Assembly (NCBI GenBank): GCA_964565895.1 | Contig: CAZMGT010000022.1 | Span: forward strand, 1-54,221 | DNA from: CAZMGT01 sp964565895 | GTDB lineage: Bacteria; Armatimonadota; Zipacnadia; UBA1398; CAZMGT01 | Length of the DNA: 54,221 nt | Direction: 5' to 3' | In this document: positions 1 through 9,049 of the stretch, in pieces | How positions within the stretch are numbered: position 1 is the first letter of the stretch | Layout of the letters: each line of letters begins with the position of its first letter | The notes under the pieces: generated by a model | Database searches by the model: none | Told to the model about the DNA's origin: nothing | What the model saw: only the letters and a program-made list of their open reading frames with translations | Program-made: the position numbers and the translations under genes

Positions 1-198
1 TGCCCGCCACTCGTTTCTGAGCATGCGCAGCTCGTCCAGGGTGCGCTCCCAGCCGGTGTTAACCCCGCGCAGGCCTCGGCGCCAGGCGTCCATTTTGTCC
101 ACCGGCGCGGGCGGCGCGGCGCTGCGCGAAAGGCCAGCCAGGCACGCGCCGGCGCAGGCGAAGAGAGCCACGGCAGCGGCCGCTCGGGTAGGGTTCAT
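1..198 (-). CDS. Secreted protein, N-terminal fragment, possibly a GH5-like hydrolase
   Basis: Only the first 66 codons are present; the gene runs off the left edge. The reverse strand gives an ATG at 198-196 and a typical signal peptide (MNPTRAAAAVALFACAGACL followed by a small-residue cleavage region). After this comes WRRGLRGVNTGWERTLDELR, which resembles the first strand and helix of GH5-type cellulase barrels (W-R-x-G-x-N pattern), but the fragment is too short to assign a family. A purine-rich stretch (GGAACGGGAAAG) precedes the ATG. It is divergent from the GH123-like gene, and the 186-bp gap between them holds no promoter I can defend. That it is a secreted protein is fairly sure. The hydrolase identity is inference. 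Confidence 0.5.
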   Translation of the reverse strand, partial: MNPTRAAAAVALFACAGACLAGLSRSAAPPAPVDKMDAWRRGLRGVNTGWERTLDELRMLRNEWRA

Positions 199-384
199 CT
201 TTCCCGTTCCTCCCCTGCCGCGCGCGAGGGCGAAGGGCGCGGCTTTTTGCCCTGGTTTTTGCGTGGCGAGCAAAATCCCTTCGCCCCTGCGCCGCCCGTT
301 GACCCTTTGCCCCACAGCGGGCGTCTTTATTTCGGGGCAGGGCGCGAGCCAGACTGCGTGTCCGCCACGAGGGGGAGGGAAGCG

Positions 385-2487
385 ATGGCCATCTCGCTGG
401 TCATGCTTTTTTCCGCGGCGCTAGCGGTGCAAGCGCCCGGCGCGGGAAAAAACCTTCTCGCCAACGGCTCGTTCGAGGAGCTCGGCCGGGGCGGGCTGCC
501 CGCCGGGTGGTACGCGCCGCCGCGCGAGGTCGCCGCGCAGCGCGTGGCGGTTGTCGCCGACGAGGCGGCCGAGGGCCGGCGCTCGCTGCGCCTCAGCTCG
601 CGCGCGTTGGGCCAGGTGCGGGTGGTTAGCGAGCCGGTCGCCGTCTCGCCCGGGCAATGGCTTTTGGTTCGCTGGAAATGCAAAACGCGCGCGCTAGACG
701 GCGGGGCAAGCGTTGACCCCATGCTCCCCGCGCCGCTGAAGATCGACGGCGTGGCGCAGGCGGGAACGGTGGGCTGGACGGCGCACGAGTATTACCTCTG
801 CCTTCCCGCGGGGGCGCGGGAGCTGCGCCTGGCGCTGGCCCTGCGCGGCGCGGGCGAGGCGTGGTTCGATGAGCTGTCCGTCGCGCCGTGCCCCCAGCCG
901 CAGGCGCGCGCGCCGGGGCTTGCCCAAAGCTGCTTTGAGCTTCCCGCGCAGGCCGGCTGCCGCTTGGCCTATAACTACCCCGTGGTGAAAATCTTTCCCG
1001 ACGACCCCTGGCCCGCCGGCGCACCGGCCGAGGCCGTGCGGCTGTCTTTGGCGCGCAACGAGTACGAGGCGTTTCAGCTCCTGCTTCAGCCCCAACGCAA
1101 GCTAACTATCTCGCGGGCGAGGGCCGTGGGCGCGGCGCCGCTGAAAATTACCGTGCGCCGTGTGGGGACGATCGACCTGCCCCCGAGCTGCGCGCACGAT
1201 GTTTGCGCGCGGCCTGGGCCAAACCCCGACCCGCTATATCCGCTGGGGACGCTGGAGCTCGCCGCGGGAGAGCGCGCCGTGCTTTGGGTGGAGGTTTACG
1301 CGCCCAAAGAGGCCCCCGCGGGCGCGCTTTCCGCGAAGCTCAGGCTAGAGGGCTCGGCCACTTTGGAGGTCCCCCTGCGCCTGCGCGTGTGGCGCTTTGC
1401 GCTTCCCGAAAAGCCGCGCCTGCGCTCGTTTGCGAGCACGGCGATTAGGGACTATACGGGCCGCTTTCGCGCGCGGCGCGAGGAGCTTTTGCCCGCGCTT
1501 GTGGAGAACCTGCGCCGGCACCGCGTGGCGCCGTGGGAGTTGGCCACGGGCGACCTTGTGGGCAGCGACTGGGTAAAGCTACGCCCCGACGGCGGGGTGG
1601 ACATCGACTTCGCAGCGTTCGATCGCGGGGTTGAGGCTTATCACGCCCAGGGGTTTGAGGGGTTCGTTATCGTGCCCCGCAACTTCCGCGCGCGCACCCC
1701 GCGTGGGGTGCGGATGAGGCCCTGGCTTTCGCTCGTTCCCCTCACCGCGGAGTTCGACCGCGCCTATGGCGACTTCTGCCGCAAAATGGCCCAGCACCTG
1801 CGCGAGCGGGGGTGGATCGACGAAGCGGTGTGGTATCCCTGGGACGAGCCGAACGAGCGCGAATACGACGAGTTCGAGCACATCGTGCGGCTGATAAAGA
1901 GCGCCGACGAGGGCCTGCGGGTGGCCGTCGCCGGGGCGCAGCTGCCTTTGCCTCGCTTCTACGGGCTGGTAGACATGTGGACGACGAACCTGCGCTGGTA
2001 TGAGGCGAACACGCTTCAGCGGCGCATCTCCGAGCGCCTCGCCGCGGGCGACCGCGTGGGCGGCTATGGGAACAACCGCTATCAGGTGCAGTTTCCGCTG
2101 ACCTGGCCGCGGGCCTGGGGGTGGACGTTGTTTCGCTATGGCTTGGAGCACACCGGCTGGTGGTCGGTTTGCCTGTGGCGAGGCGAGGGGCAGCCGCGGC
2201 GCGGGGCGCGGCAGACAGCGGCCCCGGAGGATCCGGGAGCAGGAATGTTCCTCTACCCGCCCGCGGGGCCCGGCGGCGTGCTGTGCGATTCCCTGCGCTG
2301 GGAGGCCATCCGCGACGGCGTGGAGGACTACGAATATCTCTGCCTGCTCGCCGAGCGTAGCGGGCGCGAGCGCGCCCTGGAGGCGGCGCGGCAGATCGCC
2401 TGGGGGAGCTTTGCCTGGGAGTTTGAGCGCGACGCGGCGAAGATCGCCGCCCTGCGCGAGAAGATAGCCGCGGAGCTGGGGGGCTAG
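385..2487 (+). CDS. Secreted GH123-like (DUF4091) glycoside hydrolase family protein
   Basis: Predicted 700-aa secreted protein. I placed the start at ATG 385 because GGGGGAGGGA lies just upstream and a signal peptide (MAISLVMLFSAALAVQA) follows at once; the frame is open back to 247 but that stretch looks non-coding. Residues about 25-190 look like a carbohydrate-binding beta-sandwich (NLLANGSFEEL opening). A second beta domain follows to about residue 380. The C-terminal part is a TIM-barrel of the GH123 catalytic/DUF4091 type: WYPWDEPNE near residue 482 supplies the adjacent Asp-Glu pair, and RDGVEDYEYLCLL near 642 is the family's closing signature. Characterised GH123 enzymes remove beta-GalNAc, but most DUF4091 proteins are uncharacterised, so the substrate is unknown. 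It converges on rlmI with a short gap. Confidence 0.85.
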   Translation: MAISLVMLFSAALAVQAPGAGKNLLANGSFEELGRGGLPAGWYAPPREVAAQRVAVVADEAAEGRRSLRLSSRALGQVRVVSEPVAVSPGQWLLVRWKCKTRALDGGASVDPMLPAPLKIDGVAQAGTVGWTAHEYYLCLPAGARELRLALALRGAGEAWFDELSVAPCPQPQARAPGLAQSCFELPAQAGCRLAYNYPVVKIFPDDPWPAGAPAEAVRLSLARNEYEAFQLLLQPQRKLTISRARAVGAAPLKITVRRVGTIDLPPSCAHDVCARPGPNPDPLYPLGTLELAAGERAVLWVEVYAPKEAPAGALSAKLRLEGSATLEVPLRLRVWRFALPEKPRLRSFASTAIRDYTGRFRARREELLPALVENLRRHRVAPWELATGDLVGSDWVKLRPDGGVDIDFAAFDRGVEAYHAQGFEGFVIVPRNFRARTPRGVRMRPWLSLVPLTAEFDRAYGDFCRKMAQHLRERGWIDEAVWYPWDEPNEREYDEFEHIVRLIKSADEGLRVAVAGAQLPLPRFYGLVDMWTTNLRWYEANTLQRRISERLAAGDRVGGYGNNRYQVQFPLTWPRAWGWTLFRYGLEHTGWWSVCLWRGEGQPRRGARQTAAPEDPGAGMFLYPPAGPGGVLCDSLRWEAIRDGVEDYEYLCLLAERSGRERALEAARQIAWGSFAWEFERDAAKIAALREKIAAELGG

Positions 2488-2513
2488 CCCGCGCCGCGCA
2501 CGGGGCCGCTGCG

Positions 2514-3740
2514 CTAAGCGCCCTCTTCGCCTGGGGGAGGGGCGGGCGGCTCCTCGGCGTAGCACAAGAGGCCCTTTAAATATTCGCTTTCCGGAAAAGA
2601 AAGCAGCACGGGATGGTCTGCGCTTTGCGTCATGCGCGCGATAATGCGCACCTCGCGCTCCGCGTCGCGCGCAGCGTCGAAAACGACTTTTTGAAAAAGC
2701 GGCGTGGGGATAACCGCGCTGCACGAGAACGTGGCAAGGATTCCCCCAGGGCGGAGGAGCTTAAGGGCGAGGAGGTTAATGTCCTTATATCCGCGGCAGG
2801 CGCGCTCGACTTGGCTGCGGGCCAGGGCAAACCGCGGCGGGTCGAGGATGATCATGTCGAAGCTCTGGCGCGAGTCGCGCAGGTAGCGCAGATACTTGGA
2901 GACATCGGCGGAGACGTGCTCCGCGCGGTCGGCAACGCCGTTTAGCTCGCAGTTACGCTTGCCCAGCTCAAGCAGCGCCTCGGAGGATTCGACGTTAACG
3001 ACGCGCGCCGCGCCGGCGCACAGGCAAGCGACGGCAAACGCCGCGGTGTAAGAGTAGCAGTTAAGCACCTCGCGGCCCTCGGCGCGCTGGGCGACGAGGC
3101 GGCGGTTTTCGCGCTGGTCGAGGTACCACCCCGTCTTCTGCCCTCGGCGCACGTCTACGAGAAAGCGCGCCCCGTGCTCGTGGATCTCAATAAGCTCCGG
3201 CGGCTCCTCGCCAAGCAGCGGCCCCGCGGCGCGCTCCAGCCCCTCCTTCTCGCGGGTGTCGGTGTCGCTGCGCTCGTAGACCCCGCGGCAGCCGACAAGC
3301 TCGGCGAGCTCGCGGGCGACGAGCTCCTTATAGCGCTCCATCCCCAGGCAGGTGCACTGGAGCACGAGCCACTGCTCGTAGCGGTCGACGATGAGCCCGG
3401 GGAGGTTGTCGGACTCGGCGTAAATGAGCCGGCAAGCGGAGGGCAGGCCGCCCTGGAACAACGCCTGGCGGCGCTCGACGGCCCGACGCACCGCGGCGCG
3501 GATGAATTGCTCGTCGGGAAACGCCGCCTCGTTAAACGAGATGGCCCGGGCGATAATCTGCGAGTTGCGGTTTAGCAGCGCCCAGGCGAGAAACTCGCCC
3601 CCAGCGCCGACCACCTCGACCACCGCGCCGTTGTCCGGCGAGCCGCTGAGCGCCGAGACCGCGCCAGAGAACACCCAGGGGTGGTGCAGGCGCAGGGAGC
3701 GATCGCGGCCGGGCTTAAGCACGAGCACGCCACGGTCCAT
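2514..3740 (-). CDS. rlmI: Class I rRNA large-subunit methyltransferase, RlmI-like (PUA + SAM domain)
   Basis: 408 aa, close to the 396 aa of E. coli RlmI, which methylates C5 of C1962 in 23S rRNA. An N-terminal PUA-like domain (about residues 1-80; LKPGRDRSLRLHHPWVFSGA) binds RNA. A linking domain ends in GWYLDQRENR. The SAM-binding fold begins at VLNCYSYTAAFAVA near residue 224. The catalytic DPP motif, MIILDPPRFALA, is near residue 297, and FSCSAVI carries the Cys expected of this m5C family. The ATG at 3740 has GGGAGTGAG upstream. It is divergent from the gene at 3806 with a 65-bp gap. The exact target base is inferred from the family. Confidence 0.92.
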   Translation of the reverse strand: MDRGVLVLKPGRDRSLRLHHPWVFSGAVSALSGSPDNGAVVEVVGAGGEFLAWALLNRNSQIIARAISFNEAAFPDEQFIRAAVRRAVERRQALFQGGLPSACRLIYAESDNLPGLIVDRYEQWLVLQCTCLGMERYKELVARELAELVGCRGVYERSDTDTREKEGLERAAGPLLGEEPPELIEIHEHGARFLVDVRRGQKTGWYLDQRENRRLVAQRAEGREVLNCYSYTAAFAVACLCAGAARVVNVESSEALLELGKRNCELNGVADRAEHVSADVSKYLRYLRDSRQSFDMIILDPPRFALARSQVERACRGYKDINLLALKLLRPGGILATFSCSAVIPTPLFQKVVFDAARDAEREVRIIARMTQSADHPVLLSFPESEYLKGLLCYAEEPPAPPPGEEGA

Positions 3741-3745
3741 CGGTG

Positions 3746-3774
3746 TTGCTCACTCCCGCAGCATAGGATAGCAT
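3746..3774 (+). promoter_or_regulatory. Weak sigma-70-like promoter candidate
   Basis: TTGCTC (3746-3751), a 17-nt spacer and TAGCAT (3769-3774) lie upstream of the secreted protein at 3806. Both boxes are imperfect; this is a by-eye match only. Confidence 0.25.
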
Positions 3775-3805
3775 TTGCGCAAGTTGGGCGAGAGAGCAAA
3801 TTAAC

Positions 3806-6556
3806 ATGCTGCGCAATGTTTTGGCTGCTGGATGTGCTTGTATTTGCGCGCAGCGCGCGGCACGGGCCTGGCGCTGGCTGGCGCTTGCCCTCGCCGTGGG
3901 AGCCGTGCCCGCGCTCGCCCAACCGCCGCGGCTTTCTCCCACGCCTCAGCCGCTGCGGCCCCGAGGGCCGAGCTATGACGTAGAGCTGGCCATTGCGCGC
4001 GGCGAGCGCGCGGAGGAGGGCGACTGCCTGGAGCTGCTGCTCGACTGGGACGAGGAGCAAGGCGCGGGGCTCGCCTTGTTCTGCGGGGCGCGGGAGACGG
4101 CTGTTTTTCTCTGGCACGGTGGGCTGCGCGAGGAGCTTGCGCGAGGGCCAGGAGTGCTCCCCGCGCCAGGCGAGCAGACCCTGCTGCGCATAAAACGCCG
4201 GCGGGGGAGCGTGCGCCTTTTGGCCGACGATCGCCTGGCCCTGGTGGCGTTCGGTGCGCCGGCGGTGCGCGGCGCAGTTGGCCTGTCGCGCGCGGAGGGC
4301 GTGCGCTGTCCGAAAGTGCGCCTATGGCAGGCGGGGCCGGTGGCCTTTGGCGCGGACTTTGAGCAGACGAAAAACCCGCTTGAGGGCTGGCACATGCTCC
4401 TCGGCAAGTGGCGCCACGCGGTATATCGCGACCCGTTCGTGGCGCGCACTAAAGGGCCGCCCAATGCCTGCTGGCTGGAGGGCGAGGGAGCGAACGGGGC
4501 GCTTGCCGTGGTGGGCCGCGGGTGGTGGGCCGACTACGCGGTGGAGGCAAGCGTTCTTGCCCCCGAGGAGGGCGAGGCGGGCGTTGCCTGCTACGCGCAC
4601 GGCGGGGAGAGGTTTTGCGCGTTTGCCATATCGCAAGCGGGCGGCACGCCGGCGTGTCGGCTGTTTGTCGTTGAGGGCGGAAAAGAGCACGTGCTCGGCC
4701 GACGGCGGCTGGCGCAGCGCCCGCGGTGGTGGTATCGCCTGCGCCTGGAGGCAAGCGCGGGCTATGTGCGGGCGCTGGTTAACGGGGCAGAGGTTCTCTC
4801 CGGCTATGCGGGGGGTCTGTGCGACGGCCAAGCGGGCGTTTATGCCCGCGGGCAAAAGGCGGAGTTCGACGACTTTTTCGCAGCGAGCTTTCGCTCTGCA
4901 ATAAGCGACTTTGCCCCAGGGGCGCAAGCGGGGCTGTGGGGCGAGAGCGAGGGCGAATGGCGCGCCGTGCGTGGTGCGCTGGTGGCCTATCCCTCGTCGC
5001 GCTGCGCAAGGTGGCTGCGCGGGGAGCCGTGGGAGGCTGTTGACGCACGCGTTTGGGCCGCGGCGCACGGCGAGGCGCGCGGGGGACTTGCCCTGCGCGG
5101 CGCGGGGAGCGAAGGCGAGGAGGTTAACCTGCTCGTTGAGCCCAGCGGGTGGCGCGTTGTCTGCGCGGGCGAGGAGCTGGCCGCGGGCAAGCGCCAAGGC
5201 TGGGGCGCGGAGCTGCGCGTAGTCGTCCGCCGTTGGTCGGTCTCCTGCTATGTGGAGGGGCGGCTGGTCGCGCGGCGGTTTGCGCTTCGCCCGGGGGGCG
5301 TGCGCGTGGGGTTGGTTGCCGAGGGCGAGGGCCAGGTGCGCTTCGAGCGCTTCCGCGCGGTGGAGCTTGCGCGCGAGCCCGTGGGCACGCGGCTGGACGA
5401 TACGGCGTGCGTCTATCGCTCGGAGGAGCTGCGGGGCAAGCGCGTGGGCCTGCACGTTGGGGTGAACTGGCGGCCGGAGGAGGGAAAGTGGCGCGAGGGC
5501 GACGTGGGGGATGTGGGGCTGGCCATTTCGGCGCAGGCCGCGGGGAACAAGCCCGCGCTGCTGCGCTATGCCGAGCCGGTGTGCGGAGACGTTGCCGCGC
5601 AGGTGGCGCTCGTGCGCCCGGCGGAGGGAGCGGCGGGGCTGGCCATTTGCACGGAAGAGAAGCGCTGGCCCTCGGGCTATGCGTTGGCGATGGAGGAGAA
5701 GGCAAAGAGGCTTGTGCTTTTGCGCGAGGGGCAGGAAGTGGCCCAAGCGGAGGTTGGCGCGCTGAGCGAGGAGGACTTTCCCCTGGCCCTGCGCCTCGTG
5801 CGCGAGGGGCGGGCGGTGTTCGGCGAGCTGGGGGAGAAGGCGCGCGTGCTGTTTGTTGACGAGCAGCCGCTGCGCGGGCTAGGCGTGGCCCTGTTCGCTG
5901 AGGGCGAGGCCCTGTTTGCAGAGCCGCTCGTGGGCAACCTGCGCGCCATGGCCCACTCGTTCCGCTCCGTGGAGCCGGAGTGGACGCCGCTTTGCGGAAC
6001 GTGGCTCGCCCACAGCGGGATGGCGTGCATCCCCTGGAGCCACTGGATTAGCGGGATGTCGCGCGAGCTCGCCGTGCTCGAGCTCGACCGGCCGGTTTTC
6101 GGCGAGCAGATCGTTCGCGTGCGCATTTCGGAATATACCGAGGGCTACGAGACGGGCGAGCACAGGCATTTTCCGCTGCACGACGTGCGCGTCTCGCTCT
6201 GCGCGGAGCAGGGCAAGCCGGACAGCGGCTATACCGTGGAGCTGGGGGGCGAGGGGGGCAAATATACGCGCATTTGGCGGCGGGGAAAGGTCGTTGCCGA
6301 GACGGCGGACGAGAAGTTTCGCATTACCATGGGCAGCCACTGCAACTCGCCGCGGGAGATCGCCTGCGTGGTCATCTTCCGCGGGGGCAAGCTTTCCGTG
6401 ACGTTCAACGGCGCGCCGTGCATATCGTTTCAGGACAAAGAGCCGCTTTCCGGGGGCTACATTTCGCTCGGCGTGGCCCGGGGGCAGGCGAACTTCGCCG
6501 ACTTTGCCGCCATGCCCGACACGGTGGGGGCGGACGAGGCGCAGGGCGCGAGGTGA
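3806..6556 (+). CDS. Large secreted protein of repeated concanavalin A-like beta-sandwich modules
   Basis: 916 aa, no catalytic domain recognised. A signal sequence (WRWLALALAVGAVPALAQ) follows an unusually long 24-residue charged or cysteine-containing lead; TTG 3821 is a possible shorter start. The rest reads as about five consecutive beta-sandwich units resembling LamG/DUF1080 (3-keto-disaccharide hydrolase-like) folds. Each unit has an alternating hydrophobic strand pattern and ends with a phrase like KAEFDDFFAAS, QVRFERFRAVEL or QANFADFAAMPD. The third to fifth units carry long loops. The stop at 6554-6556 is 6 nt from the next start, so it is probably translationally coupled to the URO-D-family gene. 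I infer a cell-surface or extracellular glycan-binding role. Confidence 0.7.
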   Translation: MLRNVLAAGCACICAQRAARAWRWLALALAVGAVPALAQPPRLSPTPQPLRPRGPSYDVELAIARGERAEEGDCLELLLDWDEEQGAGLALFCGARETAVFLWHGGLREELARGPGVLPAPGEQTLLRIKRRRGSVRLLADDRLALVAFGAPAVRGAVGLSRAEGVRCPKVRLWQAGPVAFGADFEQTKNPLEGWHMLLGKWRHAVYRDPFVARTKGPPNACWLEGEGANGALAVVGRGWWADYAVEASVLAPEEGEAGVACYAHGGERFCAFAISQAGGTPACRLFVVEGGKEHVLGRRRLAQRPRWWYRLRLEASAGYVRALVNGAEVLSGYAGGLCDGQAGVYARGQKAEFDDFFAASFRSAISDFAPGAQAGLWGESEGEWRAVRGALVAYPSSRCARWLRGEPWEAVDARVWAAAHGEARGGLALRGAGSEGEEVNLLVEPSGWRVVCAGEELAAGKRQGWGAELRVVVRRWSVSCYVEGRLVARRFALRPGGVRVGLVAEGEGQVRFERFRAVELAREPVGTRLDDTACVYRSEELRGKRVGLHVGVNWRPEEGKWREGDVGDVGLAISAQAAGNKPALLRYAEPVCGDVAAQVALVRPAEGAAGLAICTEEKRWPSGYALAMEEKAKRLVLLREGQEVAQAEVGALSEEDFPLALRLVREGRAVFGELGEKARVLFVDEQPLRGLGVALFAEGEALFAEPLVGNLRAMAHSFRSVEPEWTPLCGTWLAHSGMACIPWSHWISGMSRELAVLELDRPVFGEQIVRVRISEYTEGYETGEHRHFPLHDVRVSLCAEQGKPDSGYTVELGGEGGKYTRIWRRGKVVAETADEKFRITMGSHCNSPREIACVVIFRGGKLSVTFNGAPCISFQDKEPLSGGYISLGVARGQANFADFAAMPDTVGADEAQGAR

Positions 6557-6562
6557 GGGGCA

Positions 6563-7801
6563 GTGACCGCGCGGGACAGGGCAATTTTGCGCGACCTGGC
6601 CAAGCGCATTGCCGAGATCGCCGCGCAGCCGGCGCAGGAGGAGAAGCGGCGGCTGTGGTATGCGCAAAACAGCCTGCGCCCCGTGCGGCCGATGGTCCTC
6701 TGCTGGCCGGAGGGCGGGTGGCGGGAGCTGTTGCCCGAGGAGGCGCTGCGCTGCGAGGGCCAGCGCGCGCGGCGCATCGAAGCTGAGCTGCGCCGGAGAA
6801 TCTACTCCGCGGAGCACTTTCGCGACGACCAGGTGTGCGACAACGTCTATCGCGTGCCCTATGTTATGAAAAACACGGGCTGGGGCGTGGGGCCGGAGTT
6901 TATCTTTAGCGAGTTTGAGCGAGGAGCCTATACCTGGGACCCGCCGATAAAGACCATGGCGGACATCGAGAAAATCAAAAATCCCACCGCGGTGCACGAC
7001 GCTGAGGCGAGCGCGCGGGAGCTTGACTTTTTCCAGGACCTTTTCGGCGACATCCTCGACGTGCGGCTGCATGGGAGGCACTGGTGGGGGCTGGGGCTGA
7101 TCGACGAGTGGACGATGCTGCGGGGGATCGAGCAGACGTTTTGGGACATGGCGGAGAACCCGGAGATGGTGCACGCGGGGATGCAGCGGCTGATGGAGGG
7201 GCGGCTAGCCTGGCTGGAGTCGCTCGAGGCGCAGGGCGTGCTCTCGCTGAACAACGAGAACAGCTATGTCGGCTCGGGCGGGTTTGGGTTTACCGAGGAG
7301 CTGCCCGCGGAGGACTTTAACGGCAAGGTGCGGCTTAAAGACCTGTGGGGATTTTGCGACGCGCAAAGCATGTCCGAGGTTTCTCCGGCGATGCACGAGG
7401 AGTTCGTCCTGCCCTATCAGCTACGCATTTTGGAGCGGTTTGGGCTTAACTGCTATGGCTGCTGCGAGCCGCTGCACCTGAAGCTGGACATGTTGAAAAA
7501 GCACGTGCCGCGGCTGCGCCGGGTGTCCATTAGCCCGTGGGCGGACAAGAGAATTAGCGCGGAGAAGTTGGGCGACGAGATAATTTTCTCCTGGAAACCC
7601 AACCCCGCCCCGCTGGCCGCGTTTTCGTTCGACGAGGAGCTCGTCCGCCGCGACATTCGCGAGACGATAGAGATCGCCAAGGCGCACGGGTGCGTGCTGG
7701 AGATAATTTTGAAGGACACGCACACCTGCCGCAACGAGCCATGGCGGTTTGACCGCTGGTCGGAGATCGCCATGGAGGAGGCGGAGCGCGCGGCGGAATA
7801 G
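6563..7801 (+). CDS. Uroporphyrinogen decarboxylase (URO-D) superfamily protein
   Basis: 412 aa with a GTG start at 6563, just after the previous stop and a GAGGGG purine run. The sequence has the URO-D/MtaA-CmuA type TIM-barrel pattern: an N-terminal helical lead, HWWGLGLIDEWTMLRG in the middle, and NCYGCCEPLHLKLD (about residues 295-308), where the Cys/His cluster is the usual metal-site region of methylcobamide:CoM methyltransferase-like members. It is too divergent to be HemE, since the porphyrin-binding N-terminus is missing. Relatives are often found beside Gfo/Idh dehydrogenases and sugar isomerases in candidate-phylum carbohydrate clusters, as here. They may act in methyl transfer, for example demethylation of methylated sugars or aromatics. 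The substrate is unknown. Confidence 0.8.
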   Translation: MTARDRAILRDLAKRIAEIAAQPAQEEKRRLWYAQNSLRPVRPMVLCWPEGGWRELLPEEALRCEGQRARRIEAELRRRIYSAEHFRDDQVCDNVYRVPYVMKNTGWGVGPEFIFSEFERGAYTWDPPIKTMADIEKIKNPTAVHDAEASARELDFFQDLFGDILDVRLHGRHWWGLGLIDEWTMLRGIEQTFWDMAENPEMVHAGMQRLMEGRLAWLESLEAQGVLSLNNENSYVGSGGFGFTEELPAEDFNGKVRLKDLWGFCDAQSMSEVSPAMHEEFVLPYQLRILERFGLNCYGCCEPLHLKLDMLKKHVPRLRRVSISPWADKRISAEKLGDEIIFSWKPNPAPLAAFSFDEELVRRDIRETIEIAKAHGCVLEIILKDTHTCRNEPWRFDRWSEIAMEEAERAAE

Positions 7802-7815
7802 GGGCAATTGGCGCA

Positions 7816-7865
7816 GGGGACAGGGAACGGCGGGCAAGGGGGCGAAACAGGGGGCGCAAACAGGG
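7816..7865 (+). repeat. G-tract array with tandem 12-13-mer, possible G-quadruplex
   Basis: Six runs of three to five G separated by 3-8 nt lie between the URO-D-family and Gfo/Idh genes. The last part is a near-tandem repeat: GGGGGCGAAACA then GGGGGCGCAAACA then GGG. In RNA this could form a G-quadruplex ahead of the Gfo/Idh ribosome site (7896-7902). Confidence 0.4.
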
Positions 7866-7909
7866 CAAAGCGCAGCGCCCGCGAGGGGCGCTAATTGGAG
7901 GATTGAGCC

Positions 7910-9049
7910 GTGGACAAGGTGCGGGTCGGAGTCATCGGCACGGGCGGCATGGGCACGGGCCACTGCCGCTATATGGACCAGATCGAGGAAGTGGAGCTGA
8001 CCGCGGTTTGCGACATCGTCCCCGAGGTGTGCCAGGCGGTGGCCGAGGAGTATGGGGTAAAGGGGTTCGAGAAGCACACGGAGCTGTTGGACAGCGGGCT
8101 GGTGGACATGGTGCTTATCGCCACGCCGCACTATGCGCACCCGCCGATCGCCATCGACGCCTTTGCGCGGGGGATCCACGTGTTGTCGGAGAAGCCGATC
8201 TCGGTAACGGTGAGCGCGGCGGACGAGATGATCGCGGCGTGGAAGGAGTCGGGGTGCAAGTTTGGCGTGATGTATCAGATGCGCAGCTCGCCGGCGTGCC
8301 GCGCGGCGAAGAAGATCGTCGAGGAGGGGCGGTTAGGGGAGATTTATCGCACGAACATGATCATGGCCTCCTACCGCAGCCAGGCATATTATGACTCGGC
8401 CGGCTGGCGCGCCACATGGACGGGCGAGGGCGGGGGCGTGCTCATTAACCAGGCCCCGCATTACATCGACCTGTTCGCGTGGCTCGCCGGCCTGCCCAAG
8501 CGTATCGTGGGCAATGTGCGCACCCGCCTGCACGAGATCGAGGTCGAGGACGAGGCGTTTGCCTTCTTGGAGTACGAAAACGGGGCGCACGGCTACCTTT
8601 ACGCGTGCACCATCGAGGCCCCGGGGACGAACCTGATCGAGATCTGCGGCGACAAGGGCAAGCTCGTCCTCTATGAGCGCAACCTGCGCTTTTGGGAGCT
8701 GAAAACGCCGATTAAGCAGTTTACCCAAGAGAGCGAGTCCATGTGGGGCGGCCCGGAGGTCGAGGAGGTTGAGGTGGAGATCCCCGAGGCGGAGTCCGGC
8801 CATAAGGCGATTACTAGGAACATGGCGCGGGCTATCCTCTACGACGAGCCGCTTATTGCCCCGGGCGAAGAGGGGCTTAACGCGATGGAGATCATCAACG
8901 GGATAATCCTCTCCGGCAAGACGGGCCAGCCGGTAGACATCCCCGTAGACCGCGCGGCCTACGACGAGCTGCTGGAAAAGCTTAAGGCAACCTCAAAGGG
9001 CAAAAAGCGCGTGCGCGAGCAGCGAATTACCGACCCGAGCTTTAAGTAG
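7910..9049 (+). CDS. Gfo/Idh/MocA-family NAD(P)-dependent sugar dehydrogenase
   Basis: 379 aa, GTG start at 7910 with TTGGAGGA at 7896-7902. The N-terminal Rossmann domain has VGVIGTGGMGTGHCRYM (NAD(P)-binding glycine loop). LSEKPIS near residue 95 is the family's EKP motif with the catalytic-site lysine. NQAPHYIDLF near residue 180 supplies the catalytic histidine region of the C-terminal alpha/beta domain. The family oxidises or isomerises cyclic polyols and sugars. With a sugar isomerase-type gene convergent and next to it, a role in catabolism of an unusual sugar or inositol is likely. Its stop codon overlaps the 3' end of the convergent isomerase gene by 8 bp. Confidence 0.92.
   Translation: MDKVRVGVIGTGGMGTGHCRYMDQIEEVELTAVCDIVPEVCQAVAEEYGVKGFEKHTELLDSGLVDMVLIATPHYAHPPIAIDAFARGIHVLSEKPISVTVSAADEMIAAWKESGCKFGVMYQMRSSPACRAAKKIVEEGRLGEIYRTNMIMASYRSQAYYDSAGWRATWTGEGGGVLINQAPHYIDLFAWLAGLPKRIVGNVRTRLHEIEVEDEAFAFLEYENGAHGYLYACTIEAPGTNLIEICGDKGKLVLYERNLRFWELKTPIKQFTQESESMWGGPEVEEVEVEIPEAESGHKAITRNMARAILYDEPLIAPGEEGLNAMEIINGIILSGKTGQPVDIPVDRAAYDELLEKLKATSKGKKRVREQRITDPSFK

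Noticed and set aside
247..384. Upstream extension of the GH123-like gene to 247
   Set aside because: The region encodes a Pro/Arg-rich lead without a signal peptide; ATG 385 has a ribosome site and a proper signal peptide.
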